Part shown: in pieces, positions 6,597-13,002 of the stretch
Numbering within the stretch: position 1 is the first letter of the stretch
How the letters are laid out: each line of letters opens with the position of its first letter
IMG/VR virus record: IMGVR_UViG_3300033144_001471
Span: 1-35,021 of that record
DNA: 35,021 bases
DNA from: a virus
Direction: 5' to 3' (one strand)
Made by a program: the position numbers and the translations under genes
Notes under the pieces: model-generated
Told to the model about the DNA's origin: nothing
Seen by the model: only the letters and a program-made list of their open reading frames with translations
Databases searched by the model: none

Positions 6597-6615
6597 GATG
6601 AGAACGATTCTCATC
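6597..6615 (+). promoter_or_regulatory. leader hairpin 2, also a Fur-box-like palindrome
   Basis: GATGAGAACGATTCTCATC is a 19-bp perfect inverted repeat around CGA. As RNA it forms an eight-pair hairpin 21 bases upstream of the start at 6637. As DNA it resembles the Fur 7-1-7 pattern TGAnAATnATTnTCA. The RNA reading is as likely as the DNA-site reading. Confidence 0.35.
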
Positions 6616-6636
6616 AAGCAAGTGAGGAAACTCAAA

Positions 6637-7332
6637 ATGAGTAAATCCAAAAAAGCTAAATTCCAGCTTAAAGGAATACCCGCCGCGTGCACGTTAATGG
6701 TAGCCGGACTGAAGGCCGCCAATGATACGCACCTGCAAATGTGTCTTGACGTTGCTGCCAGCTTAGCCGCCAGCAATGCCGGACTGGCCAAGGTTAGCAA
6801 GGCGGACAAGCAAGCCGCACGCACTGCCATGGCTAACGGATTGCGCGCCAATGCCAAGGTGAAAGCCGCAGCAACGCGCTACGACATCACTAGCAACGCC
6901 CTACGTGTATTCTCGTATCACATCAGTGATGCGGCAATAGGCATGCTCAGCCAACCCAAAAAGGCGTTCAAGTCTTTACAGGGTGCACAGGGTGCCAGCG
7001 TAGCAGGTGCCAAGGCATGTGGTCGCACTGGCTCAACTGGCAACGGCAAAAAGGCGGCAAAGAAACGTGCCGCACGCCAGCCGGGAAGCAAGCCAGTAAC
7101 ACCGACAGCCGACAGTGTTATTGAGATCACTGCCAGACGTTTGGGCGGTAGTGTCGCAACCCTTGCGACGGCGATTGACGGAGCACAGGAAACGATGGCG
7201 AATGACAAGGCCGACGTTGAAACCCTGCGCACTGCGATGGCTGCACTGTTGAATGGTGCACAGCCTGTCGAGGGTGAATGGTTACGGTTTATCAAAAACG
7301 CGGCAAACAAGCACGTCGCAGTAACCAGCTAA
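6637..7332 (+). CDS. Ala/Lys-rich hypothetical protein (231 aa)
   Basis: This 231-residue protein has a basic start (MSKSKKAKFQLKG), an Ala-rich helical N-terminal half and a Lys/Arg/Gly linker near the middle (GKKAAKKRAARQPGSKP). A second helical domain follows, ending FIKNAANKHVAVTS. The composition suggests DNA or RNA binding; no family was recognised. The start is set at 6637, where GAGGAA lies seven bases upstream. The open frame extends back to 6448, but that part contains the palindrome and two hairpins and is better read as leader. It forms a single-gene unit closed by a strong terminator. Confidence 0.75.
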   Translation: MSKSKKAKFQLKGIPAACTLMVAGLKAANDTHLQMCLDVAASLAASNAGLAKVSKADKQAARTAMANGLRANAKVKAAATRYDITSNALRVFSYHISDAAIGMLSQPKKAFKSLQGAQGASVAGAKACGRTGSTGNGKKAAKKRAARQPGSKPVTPTADSVIEITARRLGGSVATLATAIDGAQETMANDKADVETLRTAMAALLNGAQPVEGEWLRFIKNAANKHVAVTS

Positions 7333-7347
7333 ACCAGCGTAGTCATT

Positions 7348-7378
7348 GGGGCAGGCTTCCGGGCCTGCCCCTTTTTTT
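7348..7378 (+). terminator. rho-independent terminator
   Basis: A nine-pair GC-rich stem GGGGCAGGC/GCCTGCCCC with a six-base loop is followed at once by seven T. It lies 16 bases after the stop of the gene at 6637-7332 and should end that transcript efficiently. Confidence 0.93.
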
Positions 7379-7494
7379 GTGCCTAGAATCCGCGTTTTTC
7401 CGCATATCCTTAAATCCACGTACACGGCTCCGGCCTTGCTACGCTTGCCTACTGCTAAACCTCACTGCGTTATGGTCTGAGAATGGCCCACGTG

Positions 7495-7733
7495 CTAGGC
7501 TATAGCGCGTCCAGTGTACACAGCACCTGCTAACCCGGCTGCCTGTCCAACTGTCCCGGCCTGCTGCACTGCCACGCCAACGCCACAGGCTACGCCGGAT
7601 TTTGCGATCTGCGTCGGAGCCGCGCCACCCGCCCCGTAACGTAGCCACCGATCTACTACGTAACTACGAAGTGGGGGTCGGAAGCCTACGTATCCGGTTC
7701 TGTTAGCTACAATGGGTTAACCTGTGCCGACAT
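7495..7733 (-). pseudogene. possible frame-disrupted small gene (Gly/Ala-rich)
   Basis: On the minus strand ATG at 7733 opens MSAQVNP and then meets TAG. Adding one base in the following CCC run would join it to a 73-codon open frame. That frame reads IVANRTGYVGFRPPLRSYVV and later AGTVGQAAGLAGAVYTGRAI, ending with TAG at 7495-7497. The composition looks protein-like, but no ribosome site is obvious before the ATG. It could be a frameshifted relic, a sequence or assembly error in the C-run, a programmed shift or chance. Confidence 0.25.
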
Positions 7734-7937
7734 CTGGACTTTTCTACGTAGGCGTTAAGTTTTTGGCCACACGTAGACCATTATACGTAGGAAGCCCACA
7801 GCGCACTCACAATTCTACGGGTAAGTGCTTGATTTCAGAGAATTTTCGTAGACAAATATACCATTATACGTACAAGTATACGTGCGGTATAATTAGGTTT
7901 CCCCTTTAGTATCAAGGAGTTAGGTTGCGTTGAGTAG

Positions 7938-7956
7938 GACAATTACACAATTATAC
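7938..7956 (-). repeat. inverted copy of the TATAATTG repeat
   Basis: GACAATTACACAATTATAC is the reverse complement of the first 19 bases of the repeat at 8059 and 8145, with one mismatch. The motif therefore occurs in both orientations in this region. Confidence 0.55.
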
Positions 7957-7995
7957 GTTTTCGAGGGGACGGCCTCACGTAGAAAAATTACTCCC

Positions 7996-8031
7996 TACGT
8001 TAACGTCTACGCGTACGTTAACCTCTACGTT
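7996..8031 (+). repeat. tandem 18-bp repeat (TACGTTAAC.TCTACG)
   Basis: Two adjacent 18-base units, TACGTTAACGTCTACGCG and TACGTTAACCTCTACGTT, match at 15 of 18 positions, which looks like an iteron pair. Confidence 0.6.
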
Positions 8032-8058
8032 CTCTTGTATGTGTATTATCTTAAAAGT

Positions 8059-8078
8059 GTATAATTGTATAATTGTCT
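8059..8078 (+). repeat. 20-bp direct repeat, copy 1: GTATAATTGTATAATTGTCT
   Basis: Exact match to 8145-8164, spaced 86 bases apart. Each copy contains two TATAAT -10-like boxes eight bases apart. No good -35 box was found at the normal distance, so promoter activity is uncertain. Confidence 0.65.
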
Positions 8079-8144
8079 ATGGATTAGTTAGTTAAGTTGT
8101 TGATTGCAATGCGTAAAGACAATTCCACAACCAGTTATACAGGC

Positions 8145-8164
8145 GTATAATTGTATAATTGTCT
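8145..8164 (+). repeat. 20-bp direct repeat, copy 2
   Basis: Second exact copy, ending 17 bases before the start codon at 8182. It would place a -10-like TATAAT just upstream of that gene. Confidence 0.65.
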
Positions 8165-8181
8165 GCGTAGACGGAGGGCCA

Positions 8182-9168
8182 ATGGCCAAGTTGAAGTATC
8201 GCAAGTGGTTGGGAACCCACGCTACCCACCTGTTGTTCCAGTGCTCTGCCTGCGGGGCCGGGTCAGTGGCGAACGCATGGAAGACTGGCCCTGCTGGTAA
8301 GGGCACTGATCCACACGCTCACTCCCAACGTGCTGTGAGGTACCGTTGCGGGAACTGTGGCGTACAACTCACCGCTCAGATACCGCCACCGGGTGTGCGC
8401 CCGAAGTATCCTACGTATTGCCCTGCCCGTATGGTGTACACCAACACGTTGCCAGCCGTGAGATACCCACGCGTCAAGTCAGAGTCCTCAGAGGTCTACA
8501 ATCGTGTGGCCAATCACACAGGTACGTACCGTGACTATCTACGTAGCGGACTGCTGGGAAAGGACATCGACCACCTTGGGCCGTTGCGTGAGGGATTCAG
8601 TGGCTTCCCTGTCCGACCAGTCGTGGAGCAACTGGCGTACATGATGAAGCTGGGGCTGCCAGCCGTGGACGCGATCTTGGCTACGCTGGCGAGTGAGGCC
8701 CACTACATCATGGCAGTGCCCCCGGCCACCATGTTGTTGGAGAATCTGATCGGTATGCTCACCTCTATGGTGTTACCGCCGCTGTCCCGCCCGGTGCCAC
8801 CGGGGTGGCTGTTCGATTACCCCGTCTCACGCGCGACTAACAACGTGTCGTTCCCGCAGCAACGCCTGTGGTACATCTTCGCCCGTTGTCAGAAGCTACC
8901 GGACATGACACTCTCTACGCGTGACGGTCTCTGCCGGATGTATGGAAGCCTAACGGACACGTTCTCCCCCGTCCGTCCGTACATCCGGCATTGCCTTCGT
9001 CCCCTCCGCGTTGACCAGTACCGCTTCCCTGCCCACACGTTGCCCCGGCCCCATGGCGGAAACCTTGGCCTGTTCTGCTGGGAAGGGTGCCATCCGTTCG
9101 TACGCTTGGACTACATGCGGCAGTACCACATTCACAGGCGTGTGGCCCACCAGTTGGTGTTGCACTAA
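8182..9168 (+). CDS. hypothetical protein with an N-terminal zinc ribbon (328 aa)
   Basis: This 328-residue protein has two CxxC pairs near the N-terminus (C21-C24 and C56-C59), spaced as in zinc ribbons and consistent with nucleic-acid or protein contact. The remainder contains a helical segment (LAYMMKLGLPAVDAILATLA) and a His/Tyr/Arg-rich C-terminus (RLDYMRQYHIHRRVAHQLVL). I do not recognise the family. The start at 8182 is supported by GGAGGG a few bases upstream; the open frame extends back to 8104 but that part lies in the repeat region. Being the first gene after the candidate origin, it might take part in replication or transcription. Confidence 0.8.
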   Translation: MAKLKYRKWLGTHATHLLFQCSACGAGSVANAWKTGPAGKGTDPHAHSQRAVRYRCGNCGVQLTAQIPPPGVRPKYPTYCPARMVYTNTLPAVRYPRVKSESSEVYNRVANHTGTYRDYLRSGLLGKDIDHLGPLREGFSGFPVRPVVEQLAYMMKLGLPAVDAILATLASEAHYIMAVPPATMLLENLIGMLTSMVLPPLSRPVPPGWLFDYPVSRATNNVSFPQQRLWYIFARCQKLPDMTLSTRDGLCRMYGSLTDTFSPVRPYIRHCLRPLRVDQYRFPAHTLPRPHGGNLGLFCWEGCHPFVRLDYMRQYHIHRRVAHQLVLH

Positions 9169-9187
9169 AACTTAACAGGTGTATAAT
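9160..9187 (+). promoter_or_regulatory. promoter candidate (TTGCAC - 16 - TATAAT)
   Basis: A perfect -10 box TATAAT (9182-9187) lies 16 bases after TTGCAC (9160-9165), which matches the first three bases of the -35 box. It would start rightward transcripts near 9194 at the head of the long leader before the gene at 9866. Confidence 0.4.
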
Positions 9188-9483
9188 TATTGCATAGGGC
9201 TGAATACGCGTGGCGTAGCAAGATCAAGCAGTCCGATGGGTTCTACATGACCCGGTAACAACACGTTGAGCCGACCCGGACTGGGCCGAAGTCTCCCGTA
9301 AAGAAACCTGAATACGTAGCGCGCGGCATACGAGACTGCCCTGTGGTTAGGAAGGACGTGAAAGGTTGCACATGTGTACTTGGCCCCCCGGAAGCGACAC
9401 CCCGCAAGTCTTGGTACTATTGCGTTGAACGCACAAACCATCTGCTAACACCACAGTATCTTATTGAATACGAAGAGGAATAA
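9187..9483 (+). pseudogene. possible small gene interrupted by an in-frame TAA
   Basis: A rightward frame reads HRAEYAWRSKIKQSDGFYMT, meets TAA at 9256-9258, and stays open for 74 further codons to TAA at 9481 (ending HLLTPQYLIEYEEE). The amino-acid pattern looks coding on both sides of the stop. No ATG with a ribosome site is present; TTG at 9190 and GTG at 9343 or 9358 are the only starts. It may be a decayed gene, two minute genes or chance. Confidence 0.25.
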
Positions 9484-9489
9484 CCGAGA

Positions 9490-9507
9490 GTGTAATTCCA
9501 ATTACAC
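9490..9507. promoter_or_regulatory. palindrome copy 4 (centre changed): GTGTAATTCCAATTACAC
   Basis: Same as the other copies except CC in place of CG at the centre. It lies just before the structured RNA region and after the interrupted small frame. Confidence 0.6.
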
Positions 9508-9516
9508 TTCATGAGC

Positions 9517-9671
9517 GGGGGTCATTAGCCCAACTGCGATGACCAGTGCGTGAAAGCAAAGTCGCACACTAAACAGCGTGACAGGGCCGGGTGGGAGTCG
9601 TTATCTATCCCCCGCACGTGAGATGCGAAGTAAGGGCTACTCGCCCCCAAAAGTGAGGGCGAATGACCCCC
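9517..9671 (+). ncRNA. candidate structured RNA with a three-way junction (about 155 nt)
   Basis: A ten-pair outer helix joins GGGGGTCATT (9517-9526) to AATGACCCCC (9662-9671). Directly inside it, AGCCC (9527-9531) pairs with GGGCT (9634-9638) and CGCCC (9642-9646) pairs with GGGCG (9657-9661), leaving a tight three-way junction. Within the second arm lie GTGCG/CGCAC (9546-9550/9563-9567), CGTG/CACG (9577-9580/9615-9618) and GG.GGGA/TCCCCC (9590-9596/9608-9613). No protein frame fits. I recognise no Rfam family: no tRNA cloverleaf and no obvious ribozyme core. It could be a small phage RNA or a structured 5' leader. Confidence 0.5.
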
Positions 9672-9798
9672 GAAGCTACATCAGGTGATCTTGGTACATG
9701 CGCAGCACTGAAGTTGTTTAAGCATCCCCATCTGTCACACACGTAGCGGTTACTTATCCGCTGCCATCTACGCCACCACCGTAGGCGGCGGTACCTAG

Positions 9799-9842
9799 CA
9801 CGACGGCGAGCGTCGTGTGTGCCCCGGCTCGCAAGGGCCGGG
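9799..9842 (+). other. two leader hairpins before the gene at 9866
   Basis: CACGACG/CGTCGTG (9799-9817, five-base loop) is followed by CCCGGC/GCCGGG (9823-9842, eight-base loop). A short AT-rich stretch but no T-run comes next, and the ribosome site lies 14 bases further on. They might shape translation of the downstream gene or protect the transcript's 5' end. Confidence 0.5.
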
Positions 9843-9865
9843 ACTTTAATTACATGGAGGGCATC

Positions 9866-10471
9866 ATGCCGAAAGAAGAAGTATTACCACCGGGGAAGCC
9901 CGGACATATCGAAATAGACGACCTACCCGGAGGCGACGCGTTGGCAGCAGAACCTATGCTGGACGAGAACGTGGACTTGCTGGGGCCACAGGCTGAACCA
10001 CTTGTTGTGGAGGAAGCACCCGGCACCATTGGGCTACACGAAGCACGGGAACGGGCACCAGAGATACTGGCACGCAGAGACCCCCCGCTGCCGGATAAGG
10101 TACCGATGCGAACACGTCCCGCACCACCAGCCCAGTACACTCCACCACCTATACCTGCGCACGCTCAGTCCTTGGGTGGCAACACGGCACACGATCCACA
10201 GCCGGATCGGCCAGCACGTCCGCTTGAGAGTGTCCTGCACACAGAGCAGACCCAGCACCACAGGATGAACAACATCACGGATCGGTTGCGTAATATCATC
10301 CAGAATACTGTGGGTGAGAAGCCTGCCAACATGGAGGTACCCCGCAGCGAGACCGCTGTACCTTTGGGCAATGGTGACGTGTCCGCCATCCAGTATTGTC
10401 AGGAAGATGTGAACTTCCAGCTAGATACGCTGGAGCACCTTACTGCTGTGCTGACGGAGGCGTTCGGATGA
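9866..10471 (+). CDS. acidic Pro-rich hypothetical protein (201 aa)
   Basis: This 201-residue protein has a long Pro/Glu-rich, probably disordered first half (residues about 1-130, with TRPAPPAQYTPPPIPAHAQS) and a short helical C-terminal region (QEDVNFQLDTLEHLTAVLTE). No domain was recognised. The start at 9866 is chosen for the GGAGG five bases upstream; an earlier in-frame ATG at 9854 overlaps that site. It heads a chain of four genes joined by ATGA overlaps (9866-11236). It may be a minor virion or scaffold-like protein, but that is a guess from composition. Confidence 0.75.
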   Translation: MPKEEVLPPGKPGHIEIDDLPGGDALAAEPMLDENVDLLGPQAEPLVVEEAPGTIGLHEARERAPEILARRDPPLPDKVPMRTRPAPPAQYTPPPIPAHAQSLGGNTAHDPQPDRPARPLESVLHTEQTQHHRMNNITDRLRNIIQNTVGEKPANMEVPRSETAVPLGNGDVSAIQYCQEDVNFQLDTLEHLTAVLTEAFG

Positions 10472-10671
10472 GCGCGGGGTATTACAAGATACATCTGGCC
10501 AAGGACGGGCAGACGTATTTCACACTCCATGCAGCGAATGGCAAGGTCATCGCCACCTCCGAGATGTACAGGAAGGAACGCAGTGCCATGAAAGGCATAC
10601 GCTCTGTGCAGACCAATGCGTCGTTTGACGACGTGAGGTACGCGAAGGGCCACCCGTTGTACGTGAAATGA
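10468..10671 (+). CDS. YegP/DUF1508-family protein (67 aa)
   Basis: The 67 residues match one DUF1508 (YegP, UPF0339) unit: YYKIHLAKDGQTYFTLHAAN, then GKVIATSEMY and KGIRSVQTNA. This is the usual strand-strand-helix pattern of these small proteins. Bacterial YegP proteins usually carry two such units and their role is not known; here there is one. The ATG overlaps the stop of the preceding gene (ATGA), with GGAGG seven bases upstream, so it is translationally coupled. A single-unit DUF1508 protein in a phage is uncommon in my experience. Confidence 0.88.
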   Translation: MSAGYYKIHLAKDGQTYFTLHAANGKVIATSEMYRKERSAMKGIRSVQTNASFDDVRYAKGHPLYVK

Positions 10672-10883
10672 AACTCCACCAACAAGTTTCCTATGGTAAC
10701 GTGGAGAAACTGCGCCTGTTGCTTGCCGAATACCGGATCACCGTGACGGCGGCAGCTAAGGCGTTGGGGGTGAGCCGCACTGGCTTATCCCTGATGCTCA
10801 ACCAGCAGGCTCCCATGCGCTTGGCATACGGGCTGGCACTGCGCCAGTTGGTCGCTGAGACCATGGGAAGGCGTAACCTATGA
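10668..10883 (+). CDS. small helix-turn-helix protein (XRE-like)
   Basis: This 71-residue protein has a helix-turn-helix at about residues 25-46 (VTAAAKALGVSRTGLSLMLN), followed by a helix (LAYGLALRQLVAETMG). The pattern fits XRE/HigA-type DNA-binding proteins and phage Cro-like regulators. Its ATG overlaps the stop of the YegP-like gene. It is the only clear DNA-binding regulator visible in the window. It is therefore a candidate for binding one of the repeated palindromes, though nothing in the sequence proves the link. Confidence 0.75.
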   Translation: MKLHQQVSYGNVEKLRLLLAEYRITVTAAAKALGVSRTGLSLMLNQQAPMRLAYGLALRQLVAETMGRRNL

Positions 10884-11236
10884 CCCCCATCGAAGGCCGC
10901 TGGTTTGACGCTGAGCAGCCCGGTGTGGACTTGGTGATCATCGCATCCAACGAAGGTGATATTGAGGCGCGCTTGCACGGTTTCGCTGCTGCTGTCCCGT
11001 ACTGTTTCTTCACCAGCAAAGTGTCGTGGATGGACATCACTGAATCCTTTGTGCCCCTGTTCAAATGGTTCCTTCCCACACTACATGCGGCGGACAAAGC
11101 ACCAGAGACTCGCATGGTGGAGATGGCTTCCATAAAGCTGCGGGTTGGAGAGGACGGTATGCACATCCTGCTTGATGGGGGTGAGATGACGTGGCTCCCC
11201 GCTACGATACACTTGCCGCTTAACATCATGGCGTAG
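10880..11236 (+). CDS. hypothetical protein (118 aa)
   Basis: This 118-residue protein appears alpha/beta, with MTPIEGRWFDAEQPGVDLVI at the start and a hydrophobic middle (SFVPLFKWFLPTLHAA) too polar overall for a clear membrane span. No motif was recognised. Its ATG overlaps the stop of the HTH gene (ATGA), making it the last of the four coupled genes. About 140 non-coding bases follow before the endolysin. Confidence 0.75.
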   Translation: MTPIEGRWFDAEQPGVDLVIIASNEGDIEARLHGFAAAVPYCFFTSKVSWMDITESFVPLFKWFLPTLHAADKAPETRMVEMASIKLRVGEDGMHILLDGGEMTWLPATIHLPLNIMA

Positions 11237-11378
11237 TACCATGTAAGTGGCTGGATAAGGTAGATGCCCTCCACCAAGTCTAGCCCCGGCAGCACTGGGT
11301 TCTGGTTTACTTGCAACATTCCTAACAGGGCTTGAAGCACTGCACGTCACTTCCCGGTGTTGCCACTAACAATGGGTG

Positions 11379-11846
11379 ATGGCCATGAATCTAAGTAAAA
11401 ACTTCAGCCTTGCTGAGTTTGTGTTCAGTGATACGGCGGACAGAGAAGGAATAGATAATACTCCGCCCGGTGACGTGGTACACAACCTGCAATTCTTCTG
11501 CCAGTCAGTGATGCAACCTATGCGTGATCATTTAGGTGTGTCGATCAAACTGTCCTCCGGCTTCCGGTGTCTTGACCTCAACAGGTTGTTGAAGAGCAAG
11601 GACACTTCCTACCATCTGCTTGGGCAGGCATGTGACGGCAACGCCGCAGGCATGACCCCCTTCGAATTCGCTAGTGCCATCGCTGAGATGGATGTCCCCT
11701 ACGACAAGGTGATATTGGAGTTCGACAGGTGGGTGCACATACAGGGCAAGCCTGAAGGCGAGAACCCCCGCCGCCAGTTGCTGACCGCGTACAAGAACGA
11801 GTTGAACAAGACCGCGTATGTGGTTGGTATACAGGACAATCCCTGA
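11379..11846 (+). CDS. endolysin, peptidase M15 (D,D-/L,D-carboxypeptidase-like)
   Basis: The 155-residue protein matches the M15_3/VanY-like lysin pattern: SSGFRCLDLN around R63, then YHLLGQACDG giving zinc ligands H79 and D86, and RWVHIQ giving the third ligand H120. Such enzymes cut peptide crosslinks in peptidoglycan at the end of infection. There is no signal peptide, so a holin should be needed for release, and a holin-like gene lies two genes downstream. Start choice is uncertain (GTG 11376, ATG 11379 or ATG 11385, none with a strong ribosome site). The stop overlaps the next ATG by one base. Confidence 0.88.
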   Translation: MAMNLSKNFSLAEFVFSDTADREGIDNTPPGDVVHNLQFFCQSVMQPMRDHLGVSIKLSSGFRCLDLNRLLKSKDTSYHLLGQACDGNAAGMTPFEFASAIAEMDVPYDKVILEFDRWVHIQGKPEGENPRRQLLTAYKNELNKTAYVVGIQDNP

Positions 11847-12370
11847 TGGTCGTAGTGCCACGTAAGTTCGTCTTCGTGGCCAATCCCCGTACCGGAAGCC
11901 GCAGCATGGTTCAGGCTTTACTGCGCATGAAAGGTGCCGTTCGTTCTGAGCGACACCACTCCAATTACGATGAGGTACCTACGGACTTGCCCGTGTATGC
12001 GATCATCCGTGATCCACACACGCAGTTGCGTTCGTGGTGGTACCAAAGTTCTGACCGGACGTTGCACCGGGCCACGTTCTGTAGTTGGATCAGGCACCAG
12101 TCTCAGGGCTTCGCTCCACTGTACTTCCATGCCAACGAGGCGCAGACAAAGCTGAACATATACCACGGGTTGGTGACGAAGTATTTTCTGTTTGAGCGTG
12201 GGCTTACTGCCGCGCTGGAGTACATGGGATCACCTCCACCACCCGTTCACATTGGCCAAACCAACGCGCATACGTATATGCTGACCGAAGAAGACTACGC
12301 GACAGTGGAAGAATTGTTCGCAGAAGATATTAAATTGCATAAGGAAATAAGTCGTGTGGGATTGGATTGA
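11846..12370 (+). CDS. sulfotransferase-like P-loop protein
   Basis: This 174-residue protein begins FVFVANPRTGSRSM; NPRTGSRS (13-20) matches the 5'-phosphosulfate-binding loop of PAPS-dependent sulfotransferases. YAIIRDPHTQLRSWW (R55, S63) matches the 3'-phosphate-binding segment. It is shorter than most of the family (about 250 residues or more), so it may be a minimal form. If active it would move sulfate from PAPS to a sugar or other acceptor. It sits inside the lysis cassette, overlapping the endolysin stop by one base and the holin-like gene by 17 bases. Together with the nearby glycosyltransferase it suggests modification of surface polysaccharide or virion glycans. Confidence 0.7.
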   Translation: MVVVPRKFVFVANPRTGSRSMVQALLRMKGAVRSERHHSNYDEVPTDLPVYAIIRDPHTQLRSWWYQSSDRTLHRATFCSWIRHQSQGFAPLYFHANEAQTKLNIYHGLVTKYFLFERGLTAALEYMGSPPPPVHIGQTNAHTYMLTEEDYATVEELFAEDIKLHKEISRVGLD

Positions 12371-12569
12371 CGACCTGTTCAATAAGCACCAGTTCGTGCG
12401 TCGCATGCTGGTGCTGTGGGCCGTGTGGCTGATTACCTTAGTTATCCTCCGTGTGACTAAGGACTTGGCGTTGATTACTACTCCAGTCGCAGTCGTGGTA
12501 GGCTCTGTCACTGGACTGCTTACGCTTGTGGTTACTCACTACCAGTGGTCACGGAACAAGGACAAATGA
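12354..12569 (+). CDS. holin-like membrane protein (two spans)
   Basis: This 71-residue protein has two hydrophobic spans (about residues 17-34 and 42-62), a charged N-terminus (WDWIDDLFNKHQFVRRM) and a basic tail (WSRNKDK), the layout of class II holins. It would permeabilise the inner membrane so that the endolysin can reach the cell wall. It starts with GTG at 12354; AAGGA eight bases upstream supports this, and no ATG precedes the first span. It overlaps the end of the sulfotransferase-like gene and is followed after one base by the i-spanin. Confidence 0.8.
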   Translation: MWDWIDDLFNKHQFVRRMLVLWAVWLITLVILRVTKDLALITTPVAVVVGSVTGLLTLVVTHYQWSRNKDK

Positions 12570-12570
12570 C

Positions 12571-13002
12571 ATGTACGGGATACCGATAAAATACTTGGCC
12601 ATGGCAGGCGGTGCCTTGGCTCTGATCCTGATGCTTACGTTGCACGCGAGAGCGGACAATAAGAGACAGGAATTGCTCATAGTTTTGCAGCTTGATCTGC
12701 GCCAGTCTGAGCAGAATTTCGACAAGTGCGCAGAGGTTAACGCGGCCAATGTGGCCAAGATGGAAGAGCAGCAAGCCAGTATCGAAAACTTTGCTGCCGA
12801 GAAGCAAGCCGCTCTGGAAGGTGCCGAGATCGTGGCAGCGGAGTTGGCGAGGGCTAGTGTGATACATGAACGCGAAACAACGCTATTGCGAGACAAGATC
12901 AGGGTGGCTTTGCAAGCTGACGCTTGTGCTAATCAGCGTATCCCTGACGATGATGTTCTCCGGTTGCTCAACGCAGCCATCCGTACAGCCAGTGCTGGTT
13001 GA
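12571..13002 (+). CDS. inner-membrane spanin (Rz-like)
   Basis: This 143-residue protein has one N-terminal membrane anchor (residues about 7-24: YLAMAGGALALILMLTL), a long charged coiled-coil region (about 30-125) with few Pro and a short polar tail. This is the standard Rz layout, in which the coiled coil spans the periplasm and meets the outer-membrane lipoprotein to fuse the membranes at lysis. The ATG at 12571 directly follows the holin stop; the frame extends back to 12526 but inside the holin gene. Its 3' end overlaps the o-spanin gene in another frame, as in lambda Rz/Rz1. Confidence 0.85.
   Translation: MYGIPIKYLAMAGGALALILMLTLHARADNKRQELLIVLQLDLRQSEQNFDKCAEVNAANVAKMEEQQASIENFAAEKQAALEGAEIVAAELARASVIHERETTLLRDKIRVALQADACANQRIPDDDVLRLLNAAIRTASAG

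Larger units (their letters stand above)
7636..8170. repeat. AT-rich non-coding region dense in TACGT/ACGTAG repeats; candidate origin or control region
   Basis: No convincing rightward gene lies between the terminator at 7378 and the gene at 8182. From about 7636 there are a dozen or more short sites with the core ACGTA or TACGT, many followed by GA (ACGTAGAC, ACGTAGAA, CGTAGAC). There are GTTAAC hexamers at about 7715, 7999 and 8017, TATAAT boxes at 7888, 8060, 8068, 8146 and 8154, and the longer repeats listed separately. Repeated short sites in AT-rich DNA are typical of replication origins and of multi-operator control regions; which of these applies here is unknown. Confidence 0.5.

Noticed and set aside
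6448-6636. N-terminal extension of the 6637 gene back to 6448
   Set aside because: The segment contains a palindrome copy and two perfect hairpins, and the ribosome site favours 6637.
3698-9258. In-frame TAA codons at 3698 and 9256 as evidence for stop-codon reassignment
   Set aside because: Well-defined genes end normally at TAA, TAG and TGA, with tight start-stop overlaps, so the standard code holds.
9187-9441. Minus-strand 84-codon frame
   Set aside because: It has no ribosome site, and the opposite-strand frame looks more protein-like. It is probably a shadow.
9517-9671. tRNA, tmRNA or hammerhead ribozyme in the structured region
   Set aside because: There is no cloverleaf, T-loop or CCA end, and the hammerhead core sequence is not present in the required order.
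10798-11340. Minus-strand 180-codon frame over the gene pair 10668-11236
   Set aside because: It is antisense to two coupled rightward genes with clear ATGA junctions and has no promoter or ribosome site.
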